DNA of 64,000 nt from Patescibacteria group bacterium (GCA_028704945.1 JAQWEL010000006.1:29114-93113); one strand, 5' to 3'. Shown: positions 7,560 through 16,886, counted from the first letter of the stretch. The notes: generated from the sequence alone by a model not told the origin. Numbers and translations: made by a program.

Positions 7560-8927
7560 ATGACAAACAACAATCTAAAAATCGTGGAAGTTCCGATTAA
7601 CGAACTTAACCTCGCACCGTATAATCCAAGAAAACATACTCGAGAGCAAATGCTTCAGCTTCAAGAGTCCATTAAGAGCTTTGGGGTGGTCGACCCGATA
7701 ATTCTTAATGGTTCTCCGGAACGAATGAATATCGTTATTGGCGGACATATGCGCCTTCAAGCCTTACATGAACTCGGCGAAACAACTGTCCCGGCCGTCT
7801 ATATTCATATAGATGATATAGAAAAAGAAAAGGAATTAAATCTTCGCCTAAACAAAAATACTGGTGAATTTGATTATGACCTTTTAGCAGAATTCGATGA
7901 ATTTTTCCTTAAAAATGTGGGATTTTCCTCAGAAGAAATAGATAATGTCTTCCCTGTTGATGAAACGACGGATCAATTCAATTTACAAAAAGAATTAGAA
8001 AAACTTAATATCACCGATGTAAAAGCCAAGACTGGAGATATCTATGATTTAGATGGATCGAGGCTAATGGTTGGAGATTCTATGATAGAAGCTGACACGA
8101 TAGCCCTAATGGATGGAAATAAGGCCGACATGTGTCTAACTGATCCGCCATATATTTTAGACTACCTGAAGGGCAAAACTAAAAACAAAGATGGCATTAC
8201 CGAAGGCTTTGGCGCAAAAAAGAATAGAATATATATTGGCACCGAATCTTTGCCCGATAACTTTACCGAACTTTGGATAGGTAATATCAGTAAAGTAGCT
8301 AAAGAAAACTTTTCCATTATTGTATACGAAAACTGGAAAAATCTAAGGACAATCTGGAGCGAAATGGAAAAACATTGGAAGGTAAAGAATATGATTGTCT
8401 GGCATCTGCCTAATCGAGTACAAGGTTTCTCTTCTAAACATAAATTCTTTAACAAACACGATATTGCCATGGTTGGCGGAAGCGAAGATATCGAACTAAA
8501 TATTGAAAATGAGGGCGATGAACTACTGGATAATGAATATGACACAGCTCTTTATGCTATTGCCGGCAAACCGCATTGGGAATCATACGGCAAGGGCAAA
8601 AAAATCTGCCCGACTGATTTCATTGAATATATTGCCGATGATGAGAAATCTTCCGGACAAGGCATTATCTTCGGTACCAAACCCTTAGAAATACTTATTC
8701 CCTATATCAAGGTTTTAACTAAGCGTGGAGATTTGATAGTAGAGCCTTTCGGCGGAAGCGGGTCGACGCTTATCGCTTCTGTAAGAATGGGGCGTCGTTG
8801 TTTCATCATGGAAAAATGTCCTATCTATGCTGAAGTTATTATTAAGAGATGGGAAAAAGAAACCGGAAAGACGGCTGTTAAAATAACTGAGAACAAAACA
8901 GATGAAGAGCCAGCAGTTGAAAAATAA
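7560..8927 (+). CDS. ParB-domain/DNA methyltransferase fusion (phage type)
   Basis: A 455-aa protein. Residues about 7-90 form a ParB/Srx-like domain (N-P-R-K-H, I-G-G-H-M-R-L-Q-A-L). A beta-class amino-methyltransferase domain follows: catalytic motif IV T-D-P-P-Y (194-198) comes before the AdoMet-binding motif I E-P-F-G-G-S-G-S (around residue 400). The family methylates adenine N6 or cytosine N4; the target site cannot be read from sequence. Such ParB-methyltransferase fusions are typical of phages and integrated elements, where they may protect against host restriction. The start has no clear ribosome binding site. It overlaps the next gene by 26 bp. Confidence 0.85.
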   Translation: MTNNNLKIVEVPINELNLAPYNPRKHTREQMLQLQESIKSFGVVDPIILNGSPERMNIVIGGHMRLQALHELGETTVPAVYIHIDDIEKEKELNLRLNKNTGEFDYDLLAEFDEFFLKNVGFSSEEIDNVFPVDETTDQFNLQKELEKLNITDVKAKTGDIYDLDGSRLMVGDSMIEADTIALMDGNKADMCLTDPPYILDYLKGKTKNKDGITEGFGAKKNRIYIGTESLPDNFTELWIGNISKVAKENFSIIVYENWKNLRTIWSEMEKHWKVKNMIVWHLPNRVQGFSSKHKFFNKHDIAMVGGSEDIELNIENEGDELLDNEYDTALYAIAGKPHWESYGKGKKICPTDFIEYIADDEKSSGQGIIFGTKPLEILIPYIKVLTKRGDLIVEPFGGSGSTLIASVRMGRRCFIMEKCPIYAEVIIKRWEKETGKTAVKITENKTDEEPAVEK

Positions 8928-9456
8928 ATTACTCAAAGAACTAGAAAGTTTCGGTAATGTCCTCTCTGCATGCAAAAAGGTTGGAATAAGCACCTCGACT
9001 TATTATCGCTGGTTTGAGAATAATAAAGATTTCAGGAAAAAAGCTAAAGCTGCTGTTATAATTGGTCAAAAAAATATTATTAATTTAGCTGAGCATGGCT
9101 TGATATATAACGTGGGCAATAAAGATCAGCGAGCGATAGAGTACACTTTATCTCATTTATCAAAGAAATACCGTAAACATAATGAGTCCAATGTCGTTAT
9201 TGTTCATCGCCGAGACAATTTCAATCTGGCACCTCAAAAGGAAATTACTCTTGAAGATATATTAGATAAAGCTGATCGTGAAGCAGATGAGAATAAGGCA
9301 AAATGGGATGCCGCCGCTCAAATCTTATGGGACCAGCTTAAAAAGAATGGCGATATTCCAACAAAGCCCAACGGCGAACCGATAGGCTTTGAAGAAATAT
9401 ATGAGTTTAAAACTTATATAGAAGAATATCAGAAGAAAGCTAAAGAAAATAATTAG
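8902..9456 (+). CDS. HTH protein resembling phage terminase small subunit
   Basis: A 184-aa protein. Residues about 8-45 contain a helix-turn-helix of the type found in terminase small subunits and transposase-like HTH proteins (S-A-C-K-K-V-G-I-S-T-S-T-Y-Y-R-W-F). The remainder is charged and helical. It overlaps the end of the ParB-methyltransferase gene, an arrangement often seen at the head of phage packaging modules, but no large terminase subunit follows. The call is by resemblance only; an element-specific DNA-binding protein is equally possible. Its stop overlaps tail to tail with the thermonuclease gene by 4 bp. Confidence 0.5.
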   Translation: MKSQQLKNKLLKELESFGNVLSACKKVGISTSTYYRWFENNKDFRKKAKAAVIIGQKNIINLAEHGLIYNVGNKDQRAIEYTLSHLSKKYRKHNESNVVIVHRRDNFNLAPQKEITLEDILDKADREADENKAKWDAAAQILWDQLKKNGDIPTKPNGEPIGFEEIYEFKTYIEEYQKKAKENN

Positions 9457-10577
9457 TTACAAGACGGACTTAAGGTTTTAGACGGGAAAGCGGATAATAA
9501 TTCGGATAACGAATTAAATGACCTTAAATAGCTTGCATCTAAGCCCTTCCAGCCATCGCAAGACTCCGGATAGTAATATTTCGAGGTGCTATATGAGGAA
9601 GTATAGTATTTATTAATCGAGGTTGTGGTGGTGGTACTAGAAGCGGTCGACGACTGAGAAGATGAATCGGCCGCTTTCGTGGTATCGCCATTACAGGTAT
9701 CGACAGCCCACAAGCCGCGCAGATTAGTACTGGCTTCTTTCTGAGCCGCTTTAAACTGAGCCTGATATTTGTACGGCTTATCATAAGTATATTCATGAGC
9801 ATAACCATCTCTTATCATCTTATCGTTATACAAAGTGCCATCTTCAAGATAAACATATTTAAGTGGTCGAGAATATTTATCTAATTCCTCTTTAATAGAA
9901 TCATCTTCTAATCTAACCATTTTACCGAATAATAATCCCTTAGCTTTAGCTGAAGCTTCTTTACCGAAGCATTGGACGACTTTCCTCGGATCAAGAGTTT
10001 CGGGAGTATCCATGCCAATTAATCTAATAGTAGTTGTAGCCCCGTTTAAATTAACTTTTATTGTATCGCCGTCAACAACTTCCAATACTTGATATAGAGT
10101 GACCAATAAAGACGAACTTTTATCTTTTTCGGATAATTCAATCTTGTTTAAATCACTAGTCTTTATTCCTAAACCGAGCTTTCTCATTATCTGATAAGCG
10201 GCTTCACCATCCTTTAGATAATTAGCATTGCCGTTTGAATCAATATAATAGGCTTCGCCGTGAGATTCTACTTGGAGCAAGATTTTGCCAGACTGTTTCT
10301 TGGCGGCATTCTTATAGGCCTTTATTTTATCTAAATCGGAATTAGTAATACCAACACCCAAAGTACGCATGATGTTATAGGCTTCTGAACCATTAGCCAT
10401 ATAATATCGCTTGCCGTCTTTCGGATTTACATACCAAGCTTCGCCGTGAGATTCTACTTGGAGCAAGATTTTGCCTTTCATCTTAGAAACTAGACTCTCT
10501 GCTCCAAAAGTTTTAAATGGAATTATTCCTAAAGCAACAATTACTGCTAAAGAAATGATTAATAATTTATTTTTCAT
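9453..10577 (-). CDS. Secreted thermonuclease with two N-terminal repeats
   Basis: A 374-aa exported protein. Residues 1-25 are a signal peptide. Two repeats of about 50 residues follow (about 33-85 and 95-148), each starting G-K-I-L-L-Q-V-E-S-H-G-E-A and ending with an I-M-R-x-L-G-L/V-G-I segment. A staphylococcal nuclease-like domain is at about 163-300, with the catalytic-type residues in place: I-R-L-I-G-M-D (Arg), P-E-T (Glu) and Y-S-R-P (Arg). The tail is Ser/Thr-rich, then C-x-G-W-K-G. These enzymes cut DNA or RNA outside the cell; scavenging of nucleotides by a reduced cell is a plausible use. It follows the 87-aa gene by 1 nt. Confidence 0.85.
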   Translation of the reverse strand: MKNKLLIISLAVIVALGIIPFKTFGAESLVSKMKGKILLQVESHGEAWYVNPKDGKRYYMANGSEAYNIMRTLGVGITNSDLDKIKAYKNAAKKQSGKILLQVESHGEAYYIDSNGNANYLKDGEAAYQIMRKLGLGIKTSDLNKIELSEKDKSSSLLVTLYQVLEVVDGDTIKVNLNGATTTIRLIGMDTPETLDPRKVVQCFGKEASAKAKGLLFGKMVRLEDDSIKEELDKYSRPLKYVYLEDGTLYNDKMIRDGYAHEYTYDKPYKYQAQFKAAQKEASTNLRGLWAVDTCNGDTTKAADSSSQSSTASSTTTTTSINKYYTSSYSTSKYYYPESCDGWKGLDASYLRSFNSLSELLSAFPSKTLSPSCN

Positions 10578-10578
10578 A

Positions 10579-10842
10579 TTATTTCTTTATCATGGACAAT
10601 ATCCATTCTTGACATTTATTGGCCCAAGTAGACGGCATCTTTGTTTTAGCCAACTCAGTGCCGTGGCCAATAATCTTTAATTCCCCTTGCCCCATACTAA
10701 CGACATCAACAACGACCGTTTCGATATCGTTAACCATTACTCTAAAAGTTTTGCCATAAGGATTTAGAAAATTCAGATAACCATCTTTGATTTTCAAAGT
10801 TCCTCCAGCCCCTAATAGGCCTATCTTCATTTTTTCTTCCAT
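10579..10842 (-). CDS. 87-aa PH-like hypothetical protein
   Basis: A short beta-rich protein (L-K-I-K-D-G-Y-L-N-F, then V-N-D-I-E-T-V-V-V-D, then G-E-L-K-I-I-G) ending in an amphipathic helix (W-A-N-K-C-Q-E-W-I-L-S-M). This order of seven strands and a helix is reminiscent of bacterial PH-like domains, but no family is securely recognised. It lies 1 nt upstream of the thermonuclease start and is probably co-transcribed with it. Confidence 0.55.
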   Translation of the reverse strand: MEEKMKIGLLGAGGTLKIKDGYLNFLNPYGKTFRVMVNDIETVVVDVVSMGQGELKIIGHGTELAKTKMPSTWANKCQEWILSMIKK

Positions 10843-10891
10843 AAAATAATAAGTTAATTATTAAATGGTTGGGTAATCCGTTAAAAACAAA

Positions 10892-11041
10892 AACGGACAC
10901 CCGACCTAGTTGCAAAACTACATTTTTGGTTTCCGCAAGGATTCCTACTCATGCTGGTCGGAGTGTCCGTTCCTGTGCACGAATAGGAAAATTAACCAAA
11001 AAATGGCTAAAATCCTTGCGTTTAATAAATGTAGTTTTGCA
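10892..11041. repeat. Interleaved inverted repeats (A-B-A'-B') upstream of recombinase
   Basis: Arm A (10892-10906) pairs with A' (10956-10971): AACGGACAC/GTGTCCGTT plus CGACC/GGTCG. Arm B pairs with B': TGCAAAACTACATTT at 10911-10925 with 11027-11041 (15 bp) and CGCAAGGATT at 10934-10943 with 11011-11020 (10 bp). Because the pairs interleave, an RNA copy would form a pseudoknot or two alternative folds. Part of B (CATTTTTGGTT) can also pair with 10994-11005. It may be an attachment site, a regulatory leader or an ncRNA. No gene is seen in 10843-11160. Confidence 0.6.
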
Positions 11042-11246
11042 CTTAAAATATAGCTTAAAAACACATAAAAGTAAAATAAAGTTGTCTACAGCTTGTCTGT
11101 TTATCGGTCTAGACTTCCCTGTCGCTTTGCGTCATTAATTGCTTGTAATAACAAACAAACATATGAATCAAGCAAGTACGACCCACGGCGCCCAAACGGT
11201 CGCCCTGGGGCAATCTAGGGGCAATTTAGAGGTATTACCGGTCGTA

Positions 11247-12518
11247 ATGAGGTATTGCTTATACGCCCGTAAATCAACGGAGGAAGATGAAAAACAAGCT
11301 CTTTCCATCGACTCTCAGATTAAAGAGATGCTAGAGATGGCAATGAGGGATAATATCCAAATAACTGAAATACGGAAAGAAAGCCACTCAGCTAAAGATT
11401 CAGGCCAACGGCCTGTTTTTAATAAGCTAATATCGGATATCAAAAAAGATGTCTTTAACGGCATCTTATGCTGGGCCCCGGACAGGTTAAGCCGTAATGC
11501 CGGCGACCTTGGAGCGATAGTTGATTTAATGGATCAAGGAAAGATAATTGAAATTAGGACCCATGGCCAGAAATTTACCAATAGCCCAAATGAAAAATTC
11601 CTTCTAATGATATTAGGCTCTCAAGCCAAGCTTGAGAATGACCATAAAGGTGAGAATGTAAAACGAGGATTAAGGGCCAAATGCGAACAAGGCTGGCGAC
11701 CCGGCAGACCACCGCTTGGCTATCTACATGATAAATATGCTGAGAAAGGAGAAAGAAAAGTATATGTTGACCCCAAGCGAGCACCGATAGTAAAGAAGAT
11801 ATTTGAGAAGATGGCGAACGAAGAATTAAGCTGCCGCAAAATCCACCAATGGCTAAATAGTGAAACCGATTTCAAAACTAGAAGCGGGAAACTCATGCCG
11901 CTTAGTCTTGTCCAAAGGATAATTAAGGAACCATATTATTATGGCGAGTTTGAATATCCAACCGGAAGCGATAAATGGTATAAGGGCGGATATGAGCCAA
12001 TAATATCAAAGGAGCTTTATACAAAGGCTAATGAAAGGTTAACCAGGAATAATATCTCCAGACAGGATTGTAAAGAATTCGCCTTTACTAAACTTATTAA
12101 ATGCGGACATTGCGGTTCAGGTATAACTGCTGAAGAAAAATTTAAAAAACTGGTCGACGGATCAGTTAAAAGATATGTCTATTATGGATGTGCTAGGTCC
12201 AGAAATACAAAATGTAATCATGGCTTATTAAGAGAAGAAGAAATGATTGAACAATTAGTCGGGCTAATGGACAAAATTGATATCAACGAGATAGGGATAA
12301 AGAACAAATTTGAGGATGAGGTAAATAGATTTTATAAATTCAGCAAAGGAATACTTGGAGTGACCGGTAGCGATTTCGAAAAACAAAAGAACCTAGATAT
12401 TAGAAACTACGCTAAATACGTGCTTAAAGAAGGATCTATTCTTGAAAAACGAGAAGTGCTTGGGTGCTTGGAAAGTAAGTTGGTTATGAGAGATAAACAA
12501 ATTACTCTAATAAACTAG
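11247..12518 (+). CDS. Large serine recombinase (site-specific integrase)
   Basis: A 423-aa protein from ATG 11247 (M-R-Y-C-L-Y-A-R-K-S), chosen because the first beta strand of the resolvase domain begins here; an earlier in-frame ATG at 11163 would add 28 unlikely residues. The catalytic serine is in Y-A-R-K-S, with A-P-D-R-L-S-R-N as the second active-site signature. The recombinase domain (P-P-L-G-Y) follows around residues 155-270, and a zinc ribbon C-G-H-C-G...C-A...C-N-H is near 290-335. Serine integrases insert and excise elements between att sites, so this is the likely mover of at least part of the island. A T-rich coiled-coil end is short for the family. Confidence 0.88.
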   Translation: MRYCLYARKSTEEDEKQALSIDSQIKEMLEMAMRDNIQITEIRKESHSAKDSGQRPVFNKLISDIKKDVFNGILCWAPDRLSRNAGDLGAIVDLMDQGKIIEIRTHGQKFTNSPNEKFLLMILGSQAKLENDHKGENVKRGLRAKCEQGWRPGRPPLGYLHDKYAEKGERKVYVDPKRAPIVKKIFEKMANEELSCRKIHQWLNSETDFKTRSGKLMPLSLVQRIIKEPYYYGEFEYPTGSDKWYKGGYEPIISKELYTKANERLTRNNISRQDCKEFAFTKLIKCGHCGSGITAEEKFKKLVDGSVKRYVYYGCARSRNTKCNHGLLREEEMIEQLVGLMDKIDINEIGIKNKFEDEVNRFYKFSKGILGVTGSDFEKQKNLDIRNYAKYVLKEGSILEKREVLGCLESKLVMRDKQITLIN

Positions 12519-12540
12519 GGCTTTAAAAACTCCTATTTTT

Positions 12541-14391
12541 ATGGTACATTCATATAGTATAGAAATAGCCAAAATGAATAAAATATATAACTTATACAAT
12601 TCAATACCGACAGGATCCTTAGATAAAAAGTTAGTTGACAATCTTCTAACTTTTTTGTCAAACAAACCAAAGACAGATGATACTCTGCTTGATTTTTTAT
12701 ATAAAAATTTAAAAAATGACCCTATTAATTTATTACATCTAATTGGGGTCATTAATCAAAAAAGCAAAGAAAAAGAAAAAATAGCAAATACGGACAAGCG
12801 AAAACACTTTGGGATATATTACACGGATTACGCAATCGCCAGACGCTTAGCTAAAGAATCTATTTGTAATATACAAAATAAAGATTTAGAAAATCTTACT
12901 TTTTTTGAACCATGCGCTGGCGTTGGCATCTTTATTATTGCGTATATCGACGAAATTACTGAAAGATTAAAAAACATCAATACCGGAATACTTCAAAAAA
13001 TTATTAATAATATTTATTATTCTGATATAGATGGCGACGCCATAGATATAATAAATAAATTTTTGCCTTTATACTTAAATCATAAGTATTCAGCAAAAAT
13101 TAAAATAAGCCAAAAAAATTATTATAAGGGAGATGTTTTGTTCAAAATCTGCAAAACAGATATTCAAAAGAATAACCTTTTTAAAATATTTAATGAGGAT
13201 AAAAAGTTTGATGTAATTTTAACAAATCCTCCATATAAATTATTAAAGGCGAATGCTAATAAGTATAAAGACGGAGATAAAAATAATTATTTAGACGAAG
13301 TTACTCTCTTATTGAAATTCATCAGAGAAAATAAGGTTTATCAGTATAACGAAGGGACTCTAAATTTATATAAAATATTTTTAGAAGAAATACTTGAACA
13401 GTATTCCACGGCAAAAGCGACCATTGGGGTACTAATACCAATAACACTCCTAAACGATCAACAAAGCGAATTGCTAAGAAAAAGAATATTAAATAATTAC
13501 AAAATAAATAAAATCTACACCATCTCGGAAAAAAATGATTTTTTTCCAGATATTTCTCAAGCTTTTAGTTTTTTCGTTATAGACAAGGCCAACAAAACAG
13601 ATCTTATAGAAATAGTTGATGAAATTAATAATTATAAGCAACTCGATAAACAGGGATATAAAATCAGTCATGAAACTATAACAAACATCTCAAACTCTAG
13701 TCCAATAATTATAGAAAGTGAAATCGGTATAAATATTCTTAAAAAAATAAGTAAAAATAAAAAAATTAGAGAATTTAAAAATATTTTAAATCTCAGAGGA
13801 GAACTAGATTTAACATTTTATAAATCTTCAATCACAGAACAAAAAACTGAACTCCCTCTTATAAAGGGCTCTAATATAAAAGAATTCAATATTCAAGAAA
13901 CGAATCTATTTGTAAAAAATGATTTTGTAAAAAAAATAGGACCAAAAAGTAGTCACATAAATAATAAAAGAATTGTTTGCCAACAAATTTCAAATATCCA
14001 TTCTAAAAAAAGGCTAAAGTTTGCCTTAATAGACAAGAATTTTGTATTAGGAAACTCGTGTAACTATATTGCAATAACAAATGACTTGTTTAAAACGGAA
14101 GAAAGCTTATCACTTAAATATTTATTAGGGGTTTTAAACTCTAATCTGATGGATTGGCGATTTAAATTAACAAACTCAAATAATCATGTAAGTAATTATG
14201 AGATATCCGAATTACCAATTGTTCTACCGAACGAGAAACAAAGGAAAGAGATAGAGGATATTGTAAATAAAATTTTGTTAAAAAAGACTAGTAATACAAA
14301 CACTTTAATCAATAATTTAAATGATTTAATTTTTAATCTTTATAATATTAGTAAAGAAGAAAAGCTTTATATTACCAAACAATATTTATGA
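12541..14391 (+). CDS. Adenine-N6 DNA methyltransferase, Alw26I/Eco31I/Esp3I type
   Basis: A 616-aa gamma-class N6-adenine methyltransferase. AdoMet motif I is F-F-E-P-C-A-G-V-G (121-129) and catalytic motif IV is N-P-P-Y (229-232); the C-terminal half (about 430-590) looks like a target-recognition region. It lies 22 bp after the recombinase gene and overlaps the cytosine methyltransferase by ATGA. Alw26I-family type IIS systems use one adenine and one cytosine methyltransferase, because the recognition site is asymmetric and each strand needs its own modification. Family assignment is strengthened by the convergent Alw26I-like endonuclease. Known members recognise sites containing GTCTC; the specificity here is not known. 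Confidence 0.8.
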   Translation: MVHSYSIEIAKMNKIYNLYNSIPTGSLDKKLVDNLLTFLSNKPKTDDTLLDFLYKNLKNDPINLLHLIGVINQKSKEKEKIANTDKRKHFGIYYTDYAIARRLAKESICNIQNKDLENLTFFEPCAGVGIFIIAYIDEITERLKNINTGILQKIINNIYYSDIDGDAIDIINKFLPLYLNHKYSAKIKISQKNYYKGDVLFKICKTDIQKNNLFKIFNEDKKFDVILTNPPYKLLKANANKYKDGDKNNYLDEVTLLLKFIRENKVYQYNEGTLNLYKIFLEEILEQYSTAKATIGVLIPITLLNDQQSELLRKRILNNYKINKIYTISEKNDFFPDISQAFSFFVIDKANKTDLIEIVDEINNYKQLDKQGYKISHETITNISNSSPIIIESEIGINILKKISKNKKIREFKNILNLRGELDLTFYKSSITEQKTELPLIKGSNIKEFNIQETNLFVKNDFVKKIGPKSSHINNKRIVCQQISNIHSKKRLKFALIDKNFVLGNSCNYIAITNDLFKTEESLSLKYLLGVLNSNLMDWRFKLTNSNNHVSNYEISELPIVLPNEKQRKEIEDIVNKILLKKTSNTNTLINNLNDLIFNLYNISKEEKLYITKQYL

Positions 14392-15512
14392 TATATAATC
14401 ACGTAACATATCCACTTAGCGAAAACGACATGAAAATGGTTGTATCCATCCCTGCTGGTGGAAACTGGAAAAATATTCCAAAATCAATACCATCAAAAAG
14501 GCTAGAGCAAATTAGATTGAGTGGTGGGCGGACAACTCTTTACGGAAGATTAGAGTGGGGTAAACCTAGTTACACTATAACCACATATTTTAACAGACCG
14601 GGTAATGGGGCTTACATACATCCAAAAGAAAATCGTGTCATAAGCGCACGAGAAGCGGCGAGATTGCAATCTTTTCCTGATAATTATATATTTGAGGGAT
14701 CCAACACATCTTTTTGTAAACAAATTGGGAATGCCGTCCCCCCATTATTGGCCTACTCAATTGCCAAACAAATAAAAAAAGAAACAAAAACTAAAAATGT
14801 GCTTGATTTATTTTGCGGATCAGGTGGTTTAAGTAAAGGGTTTGAGTTAGCTGGTTACAATATAGTAGCGGCTAATGATAATTTTAATGCGGCTTGCCAA
14901 ACTTATAAGAAAAATCATAAAAATACAATATTTATTGAAGGTGACATAACTAAAAAAGAAATAAAGGACGATTTATTCAAAGCAATAAAAAATAAAAAAA
15001 TTGATATCGTAGTAGGCGGACCACCTTGCCAGGGTTTTTCTTATGCCGGAAAAAGAATTGTTGAAGACCCTAGAAATTTTTTATACAAGGAATTCGTTGA
15101 AATAGTTAAAAAAATACAACCCAAGGTGGTTGTAGTAGAAAACGTTGAAGGCATAATAACAAGTAATGGTGGAAAAACTTACGAAAGCATCAAGGAAAAC
15201 TTTTCTGATTTAGGATATAAATTTTTTGGTAAAAAAATGCATGCTGTTAAGTTCGGTGTTCCCCAAAAAAGAAAAAGGGTTGTAATGATTGGCGTAAAAA
15301 ATGGCAATCCCGAGAAATGTTTTCCCGAAGAAATTATAACGGAAGAGTCAAATTATGTTACTGTAAAAGATGCTATTGGTAATCTTCCTAACGTAAAGAT
15401 AAGCAATAGAGAGAATCTTATCAACTTAACTCCAAAGCCAGAGTGTGAATATCAAAAATTTTTATCTGGCAAAATTACAGCCGACGAATTAATAAATAAA
15501 ATCAAAAAATAA
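14388..15512 (+). CDS. Circularly permuted cytosine-C5 DNA methyltransferase
   Basis: A 374-aa m5C methyltransferase with its conserved motifs in permuted order. Motif IX (R-E-A-A-R-L-Q-S-F-P, about 78-98) and motif X (Q-I-G-N-A-V-P-P, 112-119) come first, followed by motif I (L-D-L-F-C-G-S-G-G, 139-147), motif IV with the catalytic Cys214 (G-P-P-C-Q-G-F-S), motif VI (E-N-V, 251-253) and motif VIII (Q-K-R-K-R, 293-297). The break falls inside the target-recognition region, so both ends of the protein carry parts of it. BssHII methyltransferase is a known case of this order. The gene is complete with a coupled start and its own stop, and ends against the convergent endonuclease gene with no spacer. 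Confidence 0.85.
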   Translation: MIYNHVTYPLSENDMKMVVSIPAGGNWKNIPKSIPSKRLEQIRLSGGRTTLYGRLEWGKPSYTITTYFNRPGNGAYIHPKENRVISAREAARLQSFPDNYIFEGSNTSFCKQIGNAVPPLLAYSIAKQIKKETKTKNVLDLFCGSGGLSKGFELAGYNIVAANDNFNAACQTYKKNHKNTIFIEGDITKKEIKDDLFKAIKNKKIDIVVGGPPCQGFSYAGKRIVEDPRNFLYKEFVEIVKKIQPKVVVVENVEGIITSNGGKTYESIKENFSDLGYKFFGKKMHAVKFGVPQKRKRVVMIGVKNGNPEKCFPEEIITEESNYVTVKDAIGNLPNVKISNRENLINLTPKPECEYQKFLSGKITADELINKIKK

Positions 15513-16886
15513 CTACCAACTATTAGCCGCTTGGTCAGCAAGTATTTTAAAAATCTGTTGCAGGTTTTTAAACGCTTGCTGATTTTTATTACCCTTAAGT
15601 TGAGCCAACAACTTCTCTATTTCTTTATTAATAATAGCGTTATTTAATTCTTTTGTCTTCCGGTTACTAATACTCCTATATTGATCCAATTCATCAAAAG
15701 CTATTCTTAAATATCTTCCAACATTATTCTGCTGATTTTTTCCAGTGCGCTCAATAGCTTTTACTTCTTTATATGTTCCATCTTTTGGGTTAAACCCTAT
15801 AAATTTATAATCATAAAAAGAATACTCTGGATGCAATAAACGTTTTAAGAAACTCTCATATCCATTATCTTTAATGATAGAAAATATAGTTAAAATATGA
15901 TGCAAATTTGCCCTCATCAAAGAACTCAATTTTACAGCATCTTTATCGTTTTTCACCCCACCTTTTAAATTATCCCAAATGAACCTAGAATGCCAAGAAA
16001 TAACTTTATCTCCTTCAAGTTCATCATTTATTAAAATTTTTACATCGTTAAAACTCATCCTATTATTTTTTGTAGAGTTTTGTTCTCTGGTCATTGGTTG
16101 AAATTTAGGACGATGGCAGAAACCTAGAGATATTGGACCAATGTGATCAGCACTCAAACCATAGTTACTAAATTCTGACATCAACCTATCTGCCATCTTC
16201 CAATTACCGTCAGCCCAATTTTCATAGACTCTCCTATCCTGACCATACCTAGATAAATTATCTTTATGCCTCCCTTTGTCGGAAACGCCCCTGCAACAAT
16301 TACCATCAGAATGGAATCCGTCAAATCTATCAGGAGAATTACTCATGACACCCGGGGATAAAAATGCTTTTACATTTTTTTGTGTAAACTCTTGATATAT
16401 ATAATCATTAAGCTCTTTCTTAGTCTTAATAGATGGGCCACTTATTTTAAAAATTGTTAAGAATTTATTCAAATTTATTAGGTTTTTGGCAAGATCATTA
16501 ACTATATCAAAGATTGTTTTATCGTATGGAGTATACTCAATACCAAATTCTTTCTTGATATTATTAATCAATCTTTTGTTTGGATATACATATTCTATAA
16601 TCAATGATTTTCCACAAATCTGACAAACATGTTTTTTTGTCGGATGAATTGCTAATGCGATTTTGGCATAACACCCCGGTTCTATTTTTATTTTATTTTC
16701 ACGGCACCTCGCATTCCACCAGACTCTTCTCTTTAAGCCGTTATCAGATTTTCCAGTGACAACCCATTTAACATTACCATCTGCGGAATACTCAAAAAAT
16801 AACCCCTTATAATTTGGGTGCTTAACAATAAAATCTGTATATTTTTTAAAATTAGGATGCCAAATACGAGAGGCTTCTTCTGGCAT
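15513..16886 (-). CDS. Type IIS restriction endonuclease, Alw26I/Eco31I/Esp3I family (HNH)
   Basis: A 457-aa protein. The HNH-like active site is clear: A-D-H-I-G-P-I-S-L-G-F (D247-H248) followed by a N-x3-K-N-N-R element (270-276), as described for Eco31I. A zinc-type C-Q-I-C (88-91) and C-C at 197-198 suggest structural metal binding. The family cuts at a fixed distance outside an asymmetric site. It is convergent with the two methyltransferases and ends at the next base after the cytosine methyltransferase stop, so the three genes form one restriction-modification unit. The opposite orientation would allow separate control of cutting and protection. Confidence 0.8.
   Translation of the reverse strand: MPEEASRIWHPNFKKYTDFIVKHPNYKGLFFEYSADGNVKWVVTGKSDNGLKRRVWWNARCRENKIKIEPGCYAKIALAIHPTKKHVCQICGKSLIIEYVYPNKRLINNIKKEFGIEYTPYDKTIFDIVNDLAKNLINLNKFLTIFKISGPSIKTKKELNDYIYQEFTQKNVKAFLSPGVMSNSPDRFDGFHSDGNCCRGVSDKGRHKDNLSRYGQDRRVYENWADGNWKMADRLMSEFSNYGLSADHIGPISLGFCHRPKFQPMTREQNSTKNNRMSFNDVKILINDELEGDKVISWHSRFIWDNLKGGVKNDKDAVKLSSLMRANLHHILTIFSIIKDNGYESFLKRLLHPEYSFYDYKFIGFNPKDGTYKEVKAIERTGKNQQNNVGRYLRIAFDELDQYRSISNRKTKELNNAIINKEIEKLLAQLKGNKNQQAFKNLQQIFKILADQAANSW

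Noticed and set aside
10869..11138. 89-aa ORF over the interleaved repeats
   Set aside because: Its codons follow the inverted repeats, there is no ribosome binding site and the predicted protein has no recognisable fold.
11139..11246. Longer N-terminus of the serine recombinase
   Set aside because: The conserved first strand begins at 11247; the upstream residues are unlike the family and the region is probably leader or att sequence.
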